From Sepioteuthis lessoniana (taxonomy: Eukaryota > Mollusca > Cephalopoda > Myopsida > Loliginidae): 64,000 bases of DNA. Position numbers and translations under genes: made by a program. The stretch is from NCBI GenBank assembly GCA_963585895.1, contig CAUZXS010000206.1:1-64000 (forward strand). The letters run 5' to 3'. Positions 11,601 through 22,369 of the stretch are shown here, piece by piece. Positions within the stretch are counted from its first letter, which is position 1; each line of letters opens with the position of its first letter. The notes beneath the pieces were generated by a model. It made no database searches, was not told the origin of the DNA, and worked only from the letters and a program-made list of their open reading frames with translations.

Positions 11601-12239
11601 AGACTAGGCTGAAGTTACTACCTACTCGGTAATAATGTTCAATTAGACGAGTTTGCTAACCATTACCTAACAATAGGTATCCACTTCAACATGTTACCAT
11701 GAGGAAAGGGTTAGTGGACTTGTCTTGCAGACAATCCTCATGAGATTCTCCTATTATTGTGCCAAAACTAAGTCAAGGTTAGTAAATTGCTGTTTCCACT
11801 TCATATCCCTTACAGTTTAAAATTTTTATAGCAACCAGTGCAATAACATTCTTTAAGGCTTTGTTTTGATGATTATGTCAACACAATGTCAAAAATACAG
11901 TGAGTAATTTCATACGTCATGTGAATTATAATCTATAAAACGACAGGCAGCTTGAGACAAATTAAAAGCTAAGCAGACAAAAATAACAAAACTACTAAGA
12001 AAAGGAATATTTTTCACTAAATTTGTAGAAATTCAGGATTGAATAAATCATTAGTCAAAATGATCCCTAACCCTTTTTTATGTTAAATTTCATGTTGATC
12101 TGCTTAACGTGATCAGAATTTTTATTTTATAAAAAACATAAAAATGATAAAGTGCTCTTTAAAAAAAAAAAAAAAAAAGTAAACTTAGATTTAGCACCAA
12201 GTGACCACAAGTATAGAACATCCAATGAACTTAGAATAT
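11601..12239. other. no gene seen
   Basis: AT-rich sequence with one A17 run at about 12161-12178. Nothing recognised. Confidence 0.5.
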
Positions 12240-12870
12240 ATGTATTTTCCTGCAGAGGGGTAACCTAGCCCCCCAAAAAATGTTGTTTTGAGTATAACAG
12301 TAAACTGTATCCAGTGATAAAGCTCCAGTTCTAAATCTCTGCAAAGCATGGAGTACCCATAATCCTTCATCCACTCTGAACAGAAGTAGCCATATCTGTT
12401 AGGGTCCCTTCAATGGGGTCAAATAGATCTGATTTAAAATCATTATCATTGGATAGGAATGCTCAAAACCTAATAACTTTGTGCAAATTGTTAGTATTAG
12501 AGAGAAATACTTGATACCATATGACTGCGCACAAACAAATGATTATAATAGATAAATAATCTTTAAAAAGAGTGATTAAAAAATGTTTGTAATTGAACAT
12601 TCAAAATATAAATAGTTACAATTATAATCAAACATTTAGAAATGACTCAAACTTCTAGATCCACTGTGACCTAGAGTGGTAGTATCTGGTAATATCTGTT
12701 ATTACTTGCAACCATATAAGTGTATATGAATTATTAGTATAAATGAGACAGGAATACTTGATACCATAACTGTGCAAAAAAGTTTTTTTTAAATGTGATA
12801 GCAAAAAATTATTGTAATGGAACATTGAAAATATAAATAGTTATGACTATAACCAGTTACAAATGAATCA
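12240..12870 (+). repeat. Family C repeat
   Basis: Diverged head (CTGCAGAGGGGTAACC), diagnostic block around 12310-12420 (TGTTAGGGTCCC) and internal units with TGCGCACAAACAAATGA. The tail ends at TCAGCATTAAA near 12865. Confidence 0.7.
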
Positions 12871-13146
12871 AAATTCAGCATTAAAAAAATTTTTTAAAAA
12901 AAGGAAATGTACAAAAAAAAACAACCTATACCTAAATCAATGAACTCACTATTTAGTTATAATAGTCAGCTAGACAAGTTGAAAAACCACTATCTAAAAA
13001 AATATAGCTATCTATTTCAATCATGTTGTTTTTGCTCATTTTTTTACTTCGGTGAAATGATTTATTAAAAGGAATTTATCAAATTCAGATTGCACTATGC
13101 CTTTAGCAGTATTGATTATTGTCATAAGAAAATGGGCTGAAAAAGT

Positions 13147-13345
13147 TCAGATTCCAAACAAGGCTATTTGCATTTCATTTCACACTAATGCTCTTGGAAA
13201 AGACATAAATCCTTTTCTTCTCTCTCCAGCTATAGGGTAAATAGAAGTGCAGATTGAATTATTTAACTTTGATAAGGCAACTAGTCTAGGAGAAGAAAAA
13301 CTCTGAATTCCAAATCTGATGAGTGTTAAGGCTGACTTTGTATGT
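13147..13345 (+). mobile_element. SINE type B, degraded, head missing
   Basis: Central domain (AATGCTCTTGGAAAAGACAT, CAGCTATAGGGTAAATAGAA) and body (GGCAACTAGTCTAGGAGAAG) are clear. The tRNA head and tail are diverged. Confidence 0.65.
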
Positions 13346-13900
13346 TGTCTTTAGGTACCATAACTCATGCAAACAGAAAAAGGCTGAGAAGTAACAATAC
13401 AAACCGCTTGTTGAGGAAGGGTAGTTGGTTGAATATTATTTCCTCAGAGAATAAATGCAAGAACAATTCACAATGAATTAAAAACATTTTATTGCCTGAA
13501 CAAACTTAATAGAATGATTACAAGAATGACATTGAGATACAAACTTGTATGTAGAGTGTTTCCTAATGTGGGTTGAAAAAGTCCTTACTGTATGTACAAG
13601 AGAAATAGGAGTTTTTGTGTGAGCATATATTTAAGAAGTATATTGTTCTATGCTGCCATGTTCAATGCACTACAAGATTCATTAGGAGCAAAAAAGGCCA
13701 TTTGTCCTGGAGAATCAGAGACTGGTCCATTCAAGGTAAGGTATAAATGGTAAGAAAAGGCTGACCCATGAGTGAGAAATTGCAGGGAAGTTTGCATGAT
13801 TGTATTTATATCAGGTTTGACCATACCACCTAGTGGCTATTAGCAGAACTCCTAGGCAAACAAGGGAAGTAATGACCTCTTGGGCCATCTAGCACTCAAT
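13346..13900. other. no gene seen
   Basis: Unassigned AT-rich sequence. Confidence 0.4.
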
Positions 13901-13924
13901 CATTGAATTCTTTGCCAGACAAGA

Positions 13925-14065
13925 GAAGTAATCACTCAGGTGCTGTTTGGAGAATCTGGAACACACTTTCTATCAGGTCATCCAAAAAGTGTGGCTGGTC
14001 TAACACAAACTTTCACCACTATAAACAAATCACCTGTGTAAGCAGTTTAGTGGCTCACACCAATA
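13925..14065. repeat. Family J repeat, copy 1
   Basis: Shares an ordered block with 28520-28660 in the opposite orientation: TTGGAGAATCTG, TCATCCAAAA, GTGGCTGGT and CACTATAAACAAATCACCT. Two copies in the window show it is interspersed. Nature unknown. Confidence 0.65.
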
Positions 14066-14261
14066 ACAGAACTGTTCAAGACAGAAGAGCTACTAGTATT
14101 ACTACTGACAACATACACCCACAGATGTTTTATACTCTAACCTGTTTCTCTCCCTTCCTGCTCATAATAATTCAAATCTTTTTTTTTAACAAAGTAGAAT
14201 CTACATACAATTTGCTTTACCTACCAACCCTCTTAAAAAATATGTGCCTGGTTTGTGTTGT

Positions 14262-15200
14262 GTTAGGTTTAGTTTATTAGTTTAATGGCATACCAATCCA
14301 TTACAGGTTATTTATGCAGATATTTGATTCATTTTGTAAACTTTTAATTACAAAATATTTTCAATGTTCCATTGCACTTTTTTAATTTGTCTATAATTAT
14401 TTGTTTGCACACAATTATATGATATAGAATATCCCTATATAATAGAAATAATTTGCACATAGTTGTATGGTTTCAATTATTCCTACCTAATACTAATAAT
14501 TTATACACAATTATATGGTTTCAAGTAACTACTTCTATTTAATAATAATCATTTGTTTTCAAGCGTTCATATGGTTTTAAGTATATAATAAGAATCATTA
14601 GTAAACAATTAGTTTCAAGTAATTATTCTTAACACAAATGATTTGCACAGTTATATGGTATTAAATCTTTCCTATACCGGCTCATTGGCCTAGTGGGTAG
14701 AGTGTTCACCAATGATCTAGGAGACCTTGGATCAATCCCAGGTTGCGTCATACTTTAAAAATGGTACTTGATACCTCCTTGCTTAACACTCAGCAATATA
14801 AGGTACATATTGAGAGTAAAGTGGAACAATCCAGGGAAAGGAGTAGCACCCTCCCCTACACCTCGGTGCAGTAGCTATTGAAAAGAGAGCCTTCTGGTCA
14901 CCCTCGACTACGGTCACCAGCTTTACTTACAAATATTCCTATCTAATACAAATAATTTTCAAACAGATCTATTTGATCAATAGACAAGACTAACAGGTAT
15001 TACTACTTTAAGTCAGAGTGGACAGAGGAGTAATGGCAATGCAGGGATGACTCTATACTCCCCAGAGTTACAGAACTAGAGTCTCATAATCAAACGTAGT
15101 TTAATATCATACCTAGGATACCACCTTTTTTAGGGGGAGAGGTGGGCTACCAACCAGCTGAGGATGCAGTCAGTATATTCTAAATCCCATCCACAGATCA
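14262..15200 (-). repeat. Family C repeat interrupted by a SINE
   Basis: Tail part at 14281-14310 (ATGGCATACCAATCC), then several internal units (CACAGTTATATGGTTT-like), then a SINE-D at 14677-14932, then the diagnostic block and head to about 15200. The split copy shows family C is older than that SINE insertion. Confidence 0.82.
14677..14932 (+). mobile_element. tRNA-derived SINE, type D, nested in family C
   Basis: Head with GGCCTAGTGGGTAGAGTG and GATCAATCCCAGG boxes. Body through TTGCTTAACACTCAGCA to CCCTCGACTACGGTCACC. TTCCTAT flanks the left side and recurs at 14936-14942, a likely short target duplication. Confidence 0.88.
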
Positions 15201-15373
15201 AGTATTGAGCGAGAAGAAATATATTAAAGTACATATTTTAACTGTGTTATCATATTTGAAATTTTTTTTTAGCAGGGGACGGGACAATGCAATGTTTTCT
15301 TTTCATTATGACTCCTGAGATCAAAAACCATGTGTGTGCCATCTATTCAGTAATTTTACAGTCCAGAAACAGA

Positions 15374-15401
15374 CAGATATATATATATATATATATATAC
15401 A
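15374..15401. repeat. (TA)n microsatellite
   Basis: Read directly. It forms the left flank of the following SINE. Confidence 0.9.
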
Positions 15402-15659
15402 CTGGCCCATTGACATAATGGTCAGTGTTCACCAATAGTCCGGGAGATTAGGGTTCAATTCCAGGTCAAGTCATACCAAAGACTCAAAAAAGAAAAAAAA
15501 AAAGGTACTTGATGCCTCCTTGCTTAACACTTAACATTAAAAGATATAGATCAAGAGTAAGTGGAGCAATCCAGGGAAAGGAGTAGCACCTTACCTTACA
15601 CCTGGGTGTAGTAGCTATTGAAAAGGCAGCCTTTCGGTAGCCTAACTATGATCCACCAA

Positions 15660-15661
<2 letters not shown>
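15402..15661 (+). mobile_element. tRNA-derived SINE, type D
   Basis: Head with CCCATTGACATAATGGTCAG and GGGTTCAATTCCAGG. An A-rich insertion lies inside (15484-15504). It ends near CCTAACTATGATCCACCAAC. (TA)n tracts flank it on both sides (15374-15401 and 15662-15702), consistent with insertion into a TA repeat. Confidence 0.85.

Positions 15662-15702
<41 letters not shown>
15662..15702. repeat. (TA)n microsatellite
   Basis: Read directly. Confidence 0.95.
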
Positions 15703-15708
<6 letters not shown>

Positions 15709-16079
15709 TCGCTGTTTTACTCATAAATTATAAAAATGCATCATGAAATTTCCCCAGACCCTACACCAGGTTTCTCTTTTAAAGAGCAGACAGATTACAG
15801 AAAATAATTTTATATAATACAGAAATCCAAAAATCTGTCATTCTTTTGTTAAATTTGACATCCTAAAACATTAAAAAATTCTTAGATTCTAAAATTTTCA
15901 GTATAATCAATTAATCCTAAATGGGCGCACAAATTTTTTCTTTGACATTTGAGTAGAAAAACAACTAAATTTAAATGTCACAAAGAGATGAGAGGAACAA
16001 CTGCTTGCATATGGCATATATGAACTACTCAAAAACAGAAAAACACCTTTTTTGAAATATTCTTGTTGCTTAGATTGAT
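15703..16079. other. no gene seen
   Basis: Unassigned AT-rich sequence. Confidence 0.4.
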
Positions 16080-16530
16080 TGATTTTAATGGCATGTCAAC
16101 TATTTTATGCCTAGAGGCAAAAATGAACATACAATGAACATCATTCAGGAATCATGTTCATTGTACATTCATATTTACATTTTTTGTTTAGTTATTTCTT
16201 GAAATCATGTTCATTGTACATTCATATTTACATTTTTTGTTTAGTTATTTCTTGAAAGGCATTTTTTCTTTTTGCACAGGGTCCAATTTAATATGAATAA
16301 TTTTCAAACAGATCCATTTGACCCATAGATAGGATCCTAACAGGTATTACCACTCCAAATCAGAAGACTACAGAGTAATAGCAATGAAAGAGTACTCCAC
16401 ATTCCCCAGAGCTCCAAAAGTGGAGCCTCACCATCAGATCCAGTTTAATATTATACTTAAGACACCTCTTGAAGGGGATGCAATCAACATATTCTAAGCA
16501 CTGCTGACAGGGTGGATAAAATTTTTGATT
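16080..16530 (-). repeat. Family C repeat with 53-bp tandem duplication
   Basis: Tail TTAATGGCATGTCAAC near 16086. Diagnostic block at 16320-16450. Inside it a 53-bp unit is duplicated exactly (16151-16203 and 16204-16256). Confidence 0.8.
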
Positions 16531-16639
16531 CAGAAATAAGAATTCAGGGCTTCCTGATATATCAGTTTGTGTATGAATGCCTAGTATAGTAAGAGGAACT
16601 CTTTGAAAATGAAGCCTCTTATTTATACAATATCGCATA

Positions 16640-16880
16640 TTCCTATCTAATACTAATAATTTTCAAACAGATCTATATGGCTTATAAAATGGACACTAAC
16701 AGGTATTACCACTCCAGGTCAAAGTGGACTTAGACATAATAGCAATGAAAAAGTACTCCACATTCCCCAGATCTCCAGAACTGGAGCCTCATCATTAGAT
16801 CCAGTTTAGTATTATACACAGGATACCCCTTTTTTTGGTGGGGAAGGTGGTCTTATCTCTCAACAGAGGATCAAATTTGA
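16640..16880 (-). repeat. Family C repeat, partial
   Basis: Begins at TTCCTATCTAATACTAATAA. Carries the diagnostic block (CCAGGTCAAAGTGGAC, CTCCAGAACTGGAGCCTCA) and ends near TCTTATCTCTCAACAGAGGA. Confidence 0.8.
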
Positions 16881-16971
16881 CAAATATTGATTTCCTAACG
16901 TTTTAGATAGCGGTTTATATTTACAGTATAATACAATTTTGTAACAACCTGACTTTCCAACAAATACGTAC

Positions 16972-17234
16972 ATGAGTTATCTTTCCCATGTTTTTATGGA
17001 AAATCCCTAATAATAGGTGTAATAGATAACTATTAGCACCCAAGTTTCAAAGACTTGAGTATCATTTTAAAGTGATATTTATAAATAAAACCAAGAGAAA
17101 AGCAACCAATATACATGCATGTCAGAAAGTCAGAAATTATTTAGACACAGAATTCATATTGCCAATAAATCACCTCTTCTAAAATCATTTTCCTCCTCCT
17201 CAGGAATAATAAAAACATGGGAAAGATAACTCAT
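16972..17234. repeat. 26-bp perfect inverted repeat (16972-16997 / 17209-17234)
   Basis: The left arm starts ATGAGTTATCTTTCCC and the right arm is its exact reverse complement, ending GGGAAAGATAACTCAT. The right arm lies immediately upstream of the SINE at 17247 and inside the segment bounded by that SINE's 17-bp direct repeats. Confidence 0.9.
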
Positions 17235-17246
17235 AACTTTTATGGA

Positions 17247-17530
17247 GGTGCCAGTGGTGTAATGGTTATCGTCGTAGGAAATGAACACGGCGACACAAGT
17301 TCAAATCCTGGACGAGACTGATTGCATTTCACATTGCACTAATACCCTTGGGAAAGGTATGAATCCAATTATTCTCCCTCTAGCTATGGGTAAATAGTAG
17401 GACAGACTGGGTTCTTCAGCCTTGGTGAGGCAACTAGTCTAGGAGAAGGAAAACTCTGATTTCAAACCTGTTAAACTCCGCGTAAAAATTGTGTCATATC
17501 CTGCCCAAGCAGAGGGGTTGGGTAAATAGG
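17247..17530 (+). mobile_element. SINE type B, near full length
   Basis: Complete order: tRNA-like head (GTGGTGTAATGGTTATCGTC, AGTTCAAATCCTGG), shared central domain (CCCTTGGGAAAGGTATGAAT, AGCTATGGGTAAATAGTAGG), type B body (TTCAGCCTTGGTGAGGCAAC) and tail (GTGTCATATCCTGCCC, AGGGGTTGGGTAAATA). A 17-bp perfect direct repeat (ACCTCTTCTAAAATCAT) lies at 17172-17188 and 17531-17547. The left copy is separated from the SINE by 58 bp of extra sequence. Confidence 0.92.
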
Positions 17531-17547
17531 ACCTCTTCTAAAATCAT

Positions 17548-18003
17548 ATAAAAAGAAATATTTTTGAAAACTGAGAATCTACTTGAGTAGAGTTAAGTAT
17601 TGAGAAGAAAATGTTTTTCTATTTTTTTTTTTTTTTTCGATTGGACACAGGTGCTTCACGTGTGCCCCTAAAATCTGTAATACTTTTGTTTAAAGTCAAC
17701 ACACAAAAAACAAAAACCATTAGATCTTTAAATATCCATCACAATTGATCTGAGGTTTGCAGCACAATGAATTCACTACTTCTTTATTGGCATTTGAAAA
17801 GAAAAACTAGATTGAAATGTCACAAAGAGATAGCAAACAACTGTTTATATATATTTTATTAAACCAAGAACCAAGATGATAATTATTAAATAAGGTGGTC
17901 ACTTTTTTTTCATATGACCCTAATAAAATGTGTGTATGAGCACTAGTATAAATTTTCCATTTATAAGCACAGAAAATTTGGGAGCGAGAGCTGTAACCTT
18001 TCT
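17548..18003. other. AT-rich stretch, no gene seen
   Basis: Nothing recognised. Confidence 0.45.
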
Positions 18004-18795
18004 TGATTCATTGGTTTTATAGCATGTGAACCCTTGTTAGGTTATTCTATGCCAAAGTCAGTTCAATGATTACGGTCTCCAACTATATAGAGTACAAAAA
18101 TCTATCTTTACAATCATTTTAAACAAGATAAACACTTCATTATCTCAATCAGATCTATAAACCTCCTAGAAGGAACCCAAACAAGTAGGAGTGTGATATA
18201 TACAGGGAAGAACAACAACACTGATGTATAAAAATATAATCCACTTCTTTTCTTGTTTTTCTTTATTACCTGAAATGTATGTATAGGTAGAGATGGCTGA
18301 AATGTACACACGAGTAATGGTACAGTTTTTCTGTGAAACCTCTCTGCCTATCTGCTTCCTTGTGCCTGGGTCAAAATTCTTTCCTGGTTTATATAATTTC
18401 CGGACACCCACGCAATCCTCGTGGTCACACCTCCCACCCACGTGCCATGCATGGACATACCTCCTGTCTAGCATGCCACCCATGCAATCTACATGGCACT
18501 TCCATTGAGGAAACACCTGCATCCTGTTTACCTTAAAAAAGAAGTGGACATCCTGTAATGCAATCCATGTGGCATTTCTGCAGGGGCATTGTCCTGTCTA
18601 CCCAAGGAAACAAGTGCACATTCAGTCATGCTACCCATGAAACTTATGCAGTATGTCAAAAGAATCTTCCTGTTGCTATCCAACAAGTAGACCAGAGAGT
18701 AACGGCAACAAAGAGGTGACTCCACACTCTTCAAAGCACCAGAACTGGAGTCTCACCACCAGATACAATTTAGTGTCATACCAACAGCTATCTTA
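18004..18795 (-). repeat. Family C repeat split by an LTR-like element
   Basis: Tail at 18010-18060 (TTATAGCATGTGAACCCTTG). CAGATCTATAAACC and GGAACCC just left of the insertion match the family C TTTGACCCATAG/ACCCTAACAGG zone. The diagnostic block resumes at 18676 (GAGAGTAACGGC, CACCAGAACTGGAGTCTCAC). Confidence 0.7.
18190..18673 (-). mobile_element. LTR-like element G, copy 1
   Basis: Homologous along its length to 61754-62270. Shared points are TGTATAAAAATATAATC, TTTCTTTATTACC, AGAGATGGCTGAAATG, TTCTTTCCTGGTTTATAT and the run of ATGCAATC..TGGCA units, ending near CCAACA. On the minus strand TAATAAAG gives a polyadenylation signal close to the 3' end. The target duplication is not clear here. 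Confidence 0.75.
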
Positions 18796-18824
18796 GTCAT
18801 GCAATGATAGACAAACAGATGAAT

Positions 18825-19245
18825 CGCCCAGTCAGCAGAGCTTAGAATACACTGACTGTATCCCCTGCAAAAGAGTAAAGTCCCCCTCTCCCAAAAGAAA
18901 GGGGTGTCCTGGGTTAAACACTAAACTGCAATTGATAATGAGGCTATGGTTCTGGAGTTTTGAAGTGTGGAGTACATCTTCATTATCATTACTCCCAGGT
19001 CTATTCTGACCTGAAGTAGTAGTACCTGTTAGGGTCCCATCTATAAGTTAAAATAAGAATACTTGAAACCATACAACTGTGAGCAAATTACTGGAATATG
19101 TGATACATAATTTTATGCAATAACTCTTAAGAAAACAACTATGCAAAAAATGTAAATACAAATGTACAATATATTTGATTTCCTAACCTCGAAGCATAAA
19201 ATAACCCACAACTGAGATGTCGTTAAAATCAATCAAACAACAAAT
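18825..19245 (+). repeat. Family C repeat
   Basis: Head CTTAGAATACACTGACTG, then GGGGTGTCCTGGGTTAAACA, the diagnostic block (ACTCCCAGGTCTATTCTGAC, TGTTAGGGTCCCATC). The tail near 19195-19235 is GCATAAAATAACCC then AATCAATCAAAC. Confidence 0.82.
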
Positions 19246-20465
19246 AGATAAAAAAAAAAAGACATTTGGTGAACTCTAACAGGATTTAAAGAAATATTTA
19301 TTCACCTATGCATATTTGTTAAATTGGGTTATTTTATGAATAAATATTTTCAGAGGAGATTACAAATAATAACATTGTACAGTTTTGTTAATCAATGTGA
19401 AAACTGTTTCTAGAATAATGTCATCTTACTTTTCACAACAAAAACACCTCAATTACCTCCCCTTTCTTGAGTTTCTCAAGGTTAATACTAAAAAGCTGAC
19501 AAAAAATTGATTTCTTTTTTTTTTTTTTTAGATAAAACTAGAGCATAACCATTCTGGTTGGATAAATCAAATGAAGCTAAAAGACAACCTGCATAGAGTT
19601 TTGTTTGTTCTAAATGCATTCAAGATAAGAGGTAAAACTGACAACAGATAGAAGAAAGTTGAATGCAATGAGGTCAGCTATTTATTACACAGTCAATGCA
19701 ATATTACTTGAGATTGCCTAGAAGCAGAAATAACTGCCAGTACCTTTTAAACGCAAGAGGCAAACAAAAATCAGGATCTTTTTAAATGCCGATTTTTCTA
19801 GACCAAAAGACCCTATCCACTTAGAAAATTAGTACAACACAATTTCCCCTCCCAGATACACATACATACACTTGCTTGCTCCAAAATTGGCCTTGTGCCA
19901 CACTAAAACATTTTTCTAGTATCCTGCCAGAAAAAAAAAGAATAATTTCATTTTCTGCTCAGTCTATGAATTGGAAAAACTCCAAGAATTTTCAATCAAA
20001 AAATCGGTTATTTTCTCAATTTTGTAATTGATAGCCATTTGCCTAACCAAGTTCATGATTGAAATAGCAAGCAAAAAAAATCTTTTAGGTCAAATAGATA
20101 AAGTCTGAAACACAATCTTTTGTTTTACAGATCGAAATAACTACAGCATTGTATATTGCTATGGAATACATAAAAGCAGTAACAACCAGGGTTTAATAAA
20201 ATAGCAGTTATTAATCCAACCTCCAAACAAGAAAACTGGTAAAAAAAAAAAATTACAAAAATAAAAAATACAACTACACTCTGATCTTTTTATCTTATAT
20301 AGGGGGCAAAGATACTAAGCAGAAGTTACAGATAGACAAACAATAAAGTTACATGGTTCATTATGATTGAATGTTTCCCATAACCTATAAGATCATTGGC
20401 ATGCCTTACCAAGTAATTCTCCATCATAGCAGCTCTTAAGGCAGTAAAAATAACTTGATACTCAT
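19246..20465. other. AT-rich stretch, no gene seen
   Basis: About 1.2 kb with no long frame and no recognised repeat family. Confidence 0.5.
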
Positions 20466-20469
20466 CTCA

Positions 20470-20760
20470 TCAAGTGTGTATTTATCCAACCCCTCTGTCA
20501 CTAGTGGGATGTGACACAAAGCCAACTTTTTAGTAAAGTACAACCGTTTTGAATTCCAAGTTTTCCAACTCCTAAAATGGTTGCCGAGTCAACAATAAAG
20601 AAACCCGTCTGTCCTACCATTTGCCCATAGCCAGGAGAACAAGAGAAGGATTCATGCCTTTCTCAAGAGCATTAGCATAAAGTGAAGTAGAAACTGCCAT
20701 GTCTTAGGTTTAAACTGATTCTATTTCCTACGACAATAAGCATGAAGTAACATTTGAGTT
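20470..20760 (-). mobile_element. SINE type B, diverged
   Basis: Tail in reverse at the left (TATCCAACCCCTCTGTCAC, GGGATGTGACACAAAG). Central domain in the middle (CATTTGCCCATAGCCAGG). Head at the right (CTATTTCCTACGACAATAAG). Confidence 0.8.
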
Positions 20761-21333
20761 ACACTGTACTAGCAATAAAGAATGGTCCCTGATTGTTTTT
20801 TTTCTTTTTCTTCATAGCCATTTTAATCATGAAAGTTTTCCTTGTGGTTTTAATTCCAAGGCAGGAGCAATTTATCTAAAGAATATTTCAAGAGAGGCTC
20901 AAAAATATCAAATGAAAAATAGTCATCCTCCCCACCACACACACTTTTTTTTTTTAATGTAGCGTTAAAATGTCACAAGTTTTTCAATTAGTAATCAATG
21001 AATTTCTTCAGAAAGAATATACGCATACAGAGAATATGTGCTATGCTGTAATTGGTTGAAATTCTGATTGCTGTTGCTTAGGGATTTCTGTGTAATATGC
21101 ACTAATTATTTAAGTATATCATTTTAACTGTTTGATTCTCTCAAAAATATTCTTGGAATTAAAAGGTTTCATTTTTTACTTCAAATAGGAATTTCTTATC
21201 AACTGAGAATGAAAATTATTTATTTAGAATTTAAATACTTTCATCATTCTCAGAAAGAAAAATCAAATGAAAAGTAAATGAAGATGATTAACCTGCTACA
21301 CAACATCCATCTTATCAAATGTTGCATACTGCC
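20761..21333. other. no gene seen
   Basis: Unassigned AT-rich sequence. Confidence 0.45.
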
Positions 21334-21345
21334 TCTAATGTATGT

Positions 21346-21840
21346 ATTTACCCAACCCCTCTGCCATGAGCAGGATGAGACACAAGGATAGTTTTTAAGA
21401 AGATTAAAACTGGTTTGAATTCAGTTTTCTTTCTTCTAGACTGGTTGTCTAACCAAAGCATGTTTAGTGTATTAGTTATCATCATAGAAGCAGAGTTCAA
21501 ATTTACAAGACTACTTGGTAAAAGCATCTATCTATTCTCCCTTTAACTACAGATAAATAGTAGGGAAGACTGGGTTCTTTAGCCTTAATAAGGTAACTAG
21601 TCTAAAAGAAGGAAAAATTGACCTAATGTTATATTCTGCCCATGTCAATGGGGTTGGGTAAATACATACCAAGGCTAAAGAGCCCAATCTGCTCTATTAC
21701 TTAACCATAACTGTGGGAAGAATAAATGGATTTATGCATTTCCTAAAGACATTAGCACTAAGTGAAAGGTAAACAGCTTTATCCAGGAATTGAACTCGGG
21801 TCACCAATTCCATTTCCTATAATGATAAGCTGAATATGTT
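21346..21840 (-). mobile_element. SINE type B (outer), split by a second SINE
   Basis: The outer copy runs 21346-21457 (tail half, ACCCAACCCCTCTGCCATGA) and resumes at 21668 (ACCAAGGCTAAAGAGCCCAA) to the head at 21840. It is flanked by the 12-bp target duplication TCTAATGTATGT at 21334-21345 and 21841-21852. Confidence 0.9.
21458..21667 (+). mobile_element. SINE type B (inner), inserted in the outer SINE
   Basis: Opposite orientation to its host. Head remnant TATTAGTTATCATCATAGAA, then the central domain, body (GGTAACTAGTCTAAAAGAAG) and tail GGGGTTGGGTAAATACATA. ACCAAAG/ACCAAGG flank it, a short target duplication with one mismatch. The middle (after the head) lacks part of the central domain. 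Confidence 0.85.
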
Positions 21841-21852
21841 TCTAATGTATGT

Positions 21853-22361
21853 GTGTCCATTATAATGTGTGGGCAATGAAGTCAATAGAAGAGGGGTACT
21901 GAAAAGTTCTTAACCTTATCAAAAAGAGAATAACTACTGATTTTTTTGGAAGATAAGAGTTAAAAATATGCCAAATGTGCTGAATGAGGGGATGAATATT
22001 TGAAAGTCACTCTTTCTTGGTTGAGTAAAGAACTTTCCTGTATCTCATCATAAATAGTAATGGCAATGTACTAGACTCCTTTTCTGCACATAACAGAGGG
22101 TATATTTATCTTTTAACAGTTCATTGCAAATATCCAAGTTAAAAGTGAATGTGCTAATTGATAGCCACTTAACAAAAAAAAAAAATTTACTAAAGAATAA
22201 AATGTTTAACAAAAAGCTAAAAAATATCTATAGTTACATAGACAAGAAATCAAGACTATTCTTATAGAAATTCTTAAACCATTGCTCATTGCTCTACAGT
22301 AGGTGATAAATCAAACATTTTTTCTCGCCAACAAGAGAAGCATTTTCTGGAATAGATGGGT
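21853..22361. other. no gene seen
   Basis: Unassigned sequence. Confidence 0.4.
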
Positions 22362-22369
22362 GGATAGAG

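Noticed and set aside
17247-17325. tRNA gene (A and B boxes present)
   Set aside because: No closing acceptor stem; continues into the SINE body; many decayed copies exist. The same applies to the heads at 24470, 27665, 33014 and 47581.
18293-18522. Overlapping frames on both strands at 18166-18536
   Set aside because: They fall inside LTR-like element G; the copy at 61754 has different stops, so the frames are not conserved.
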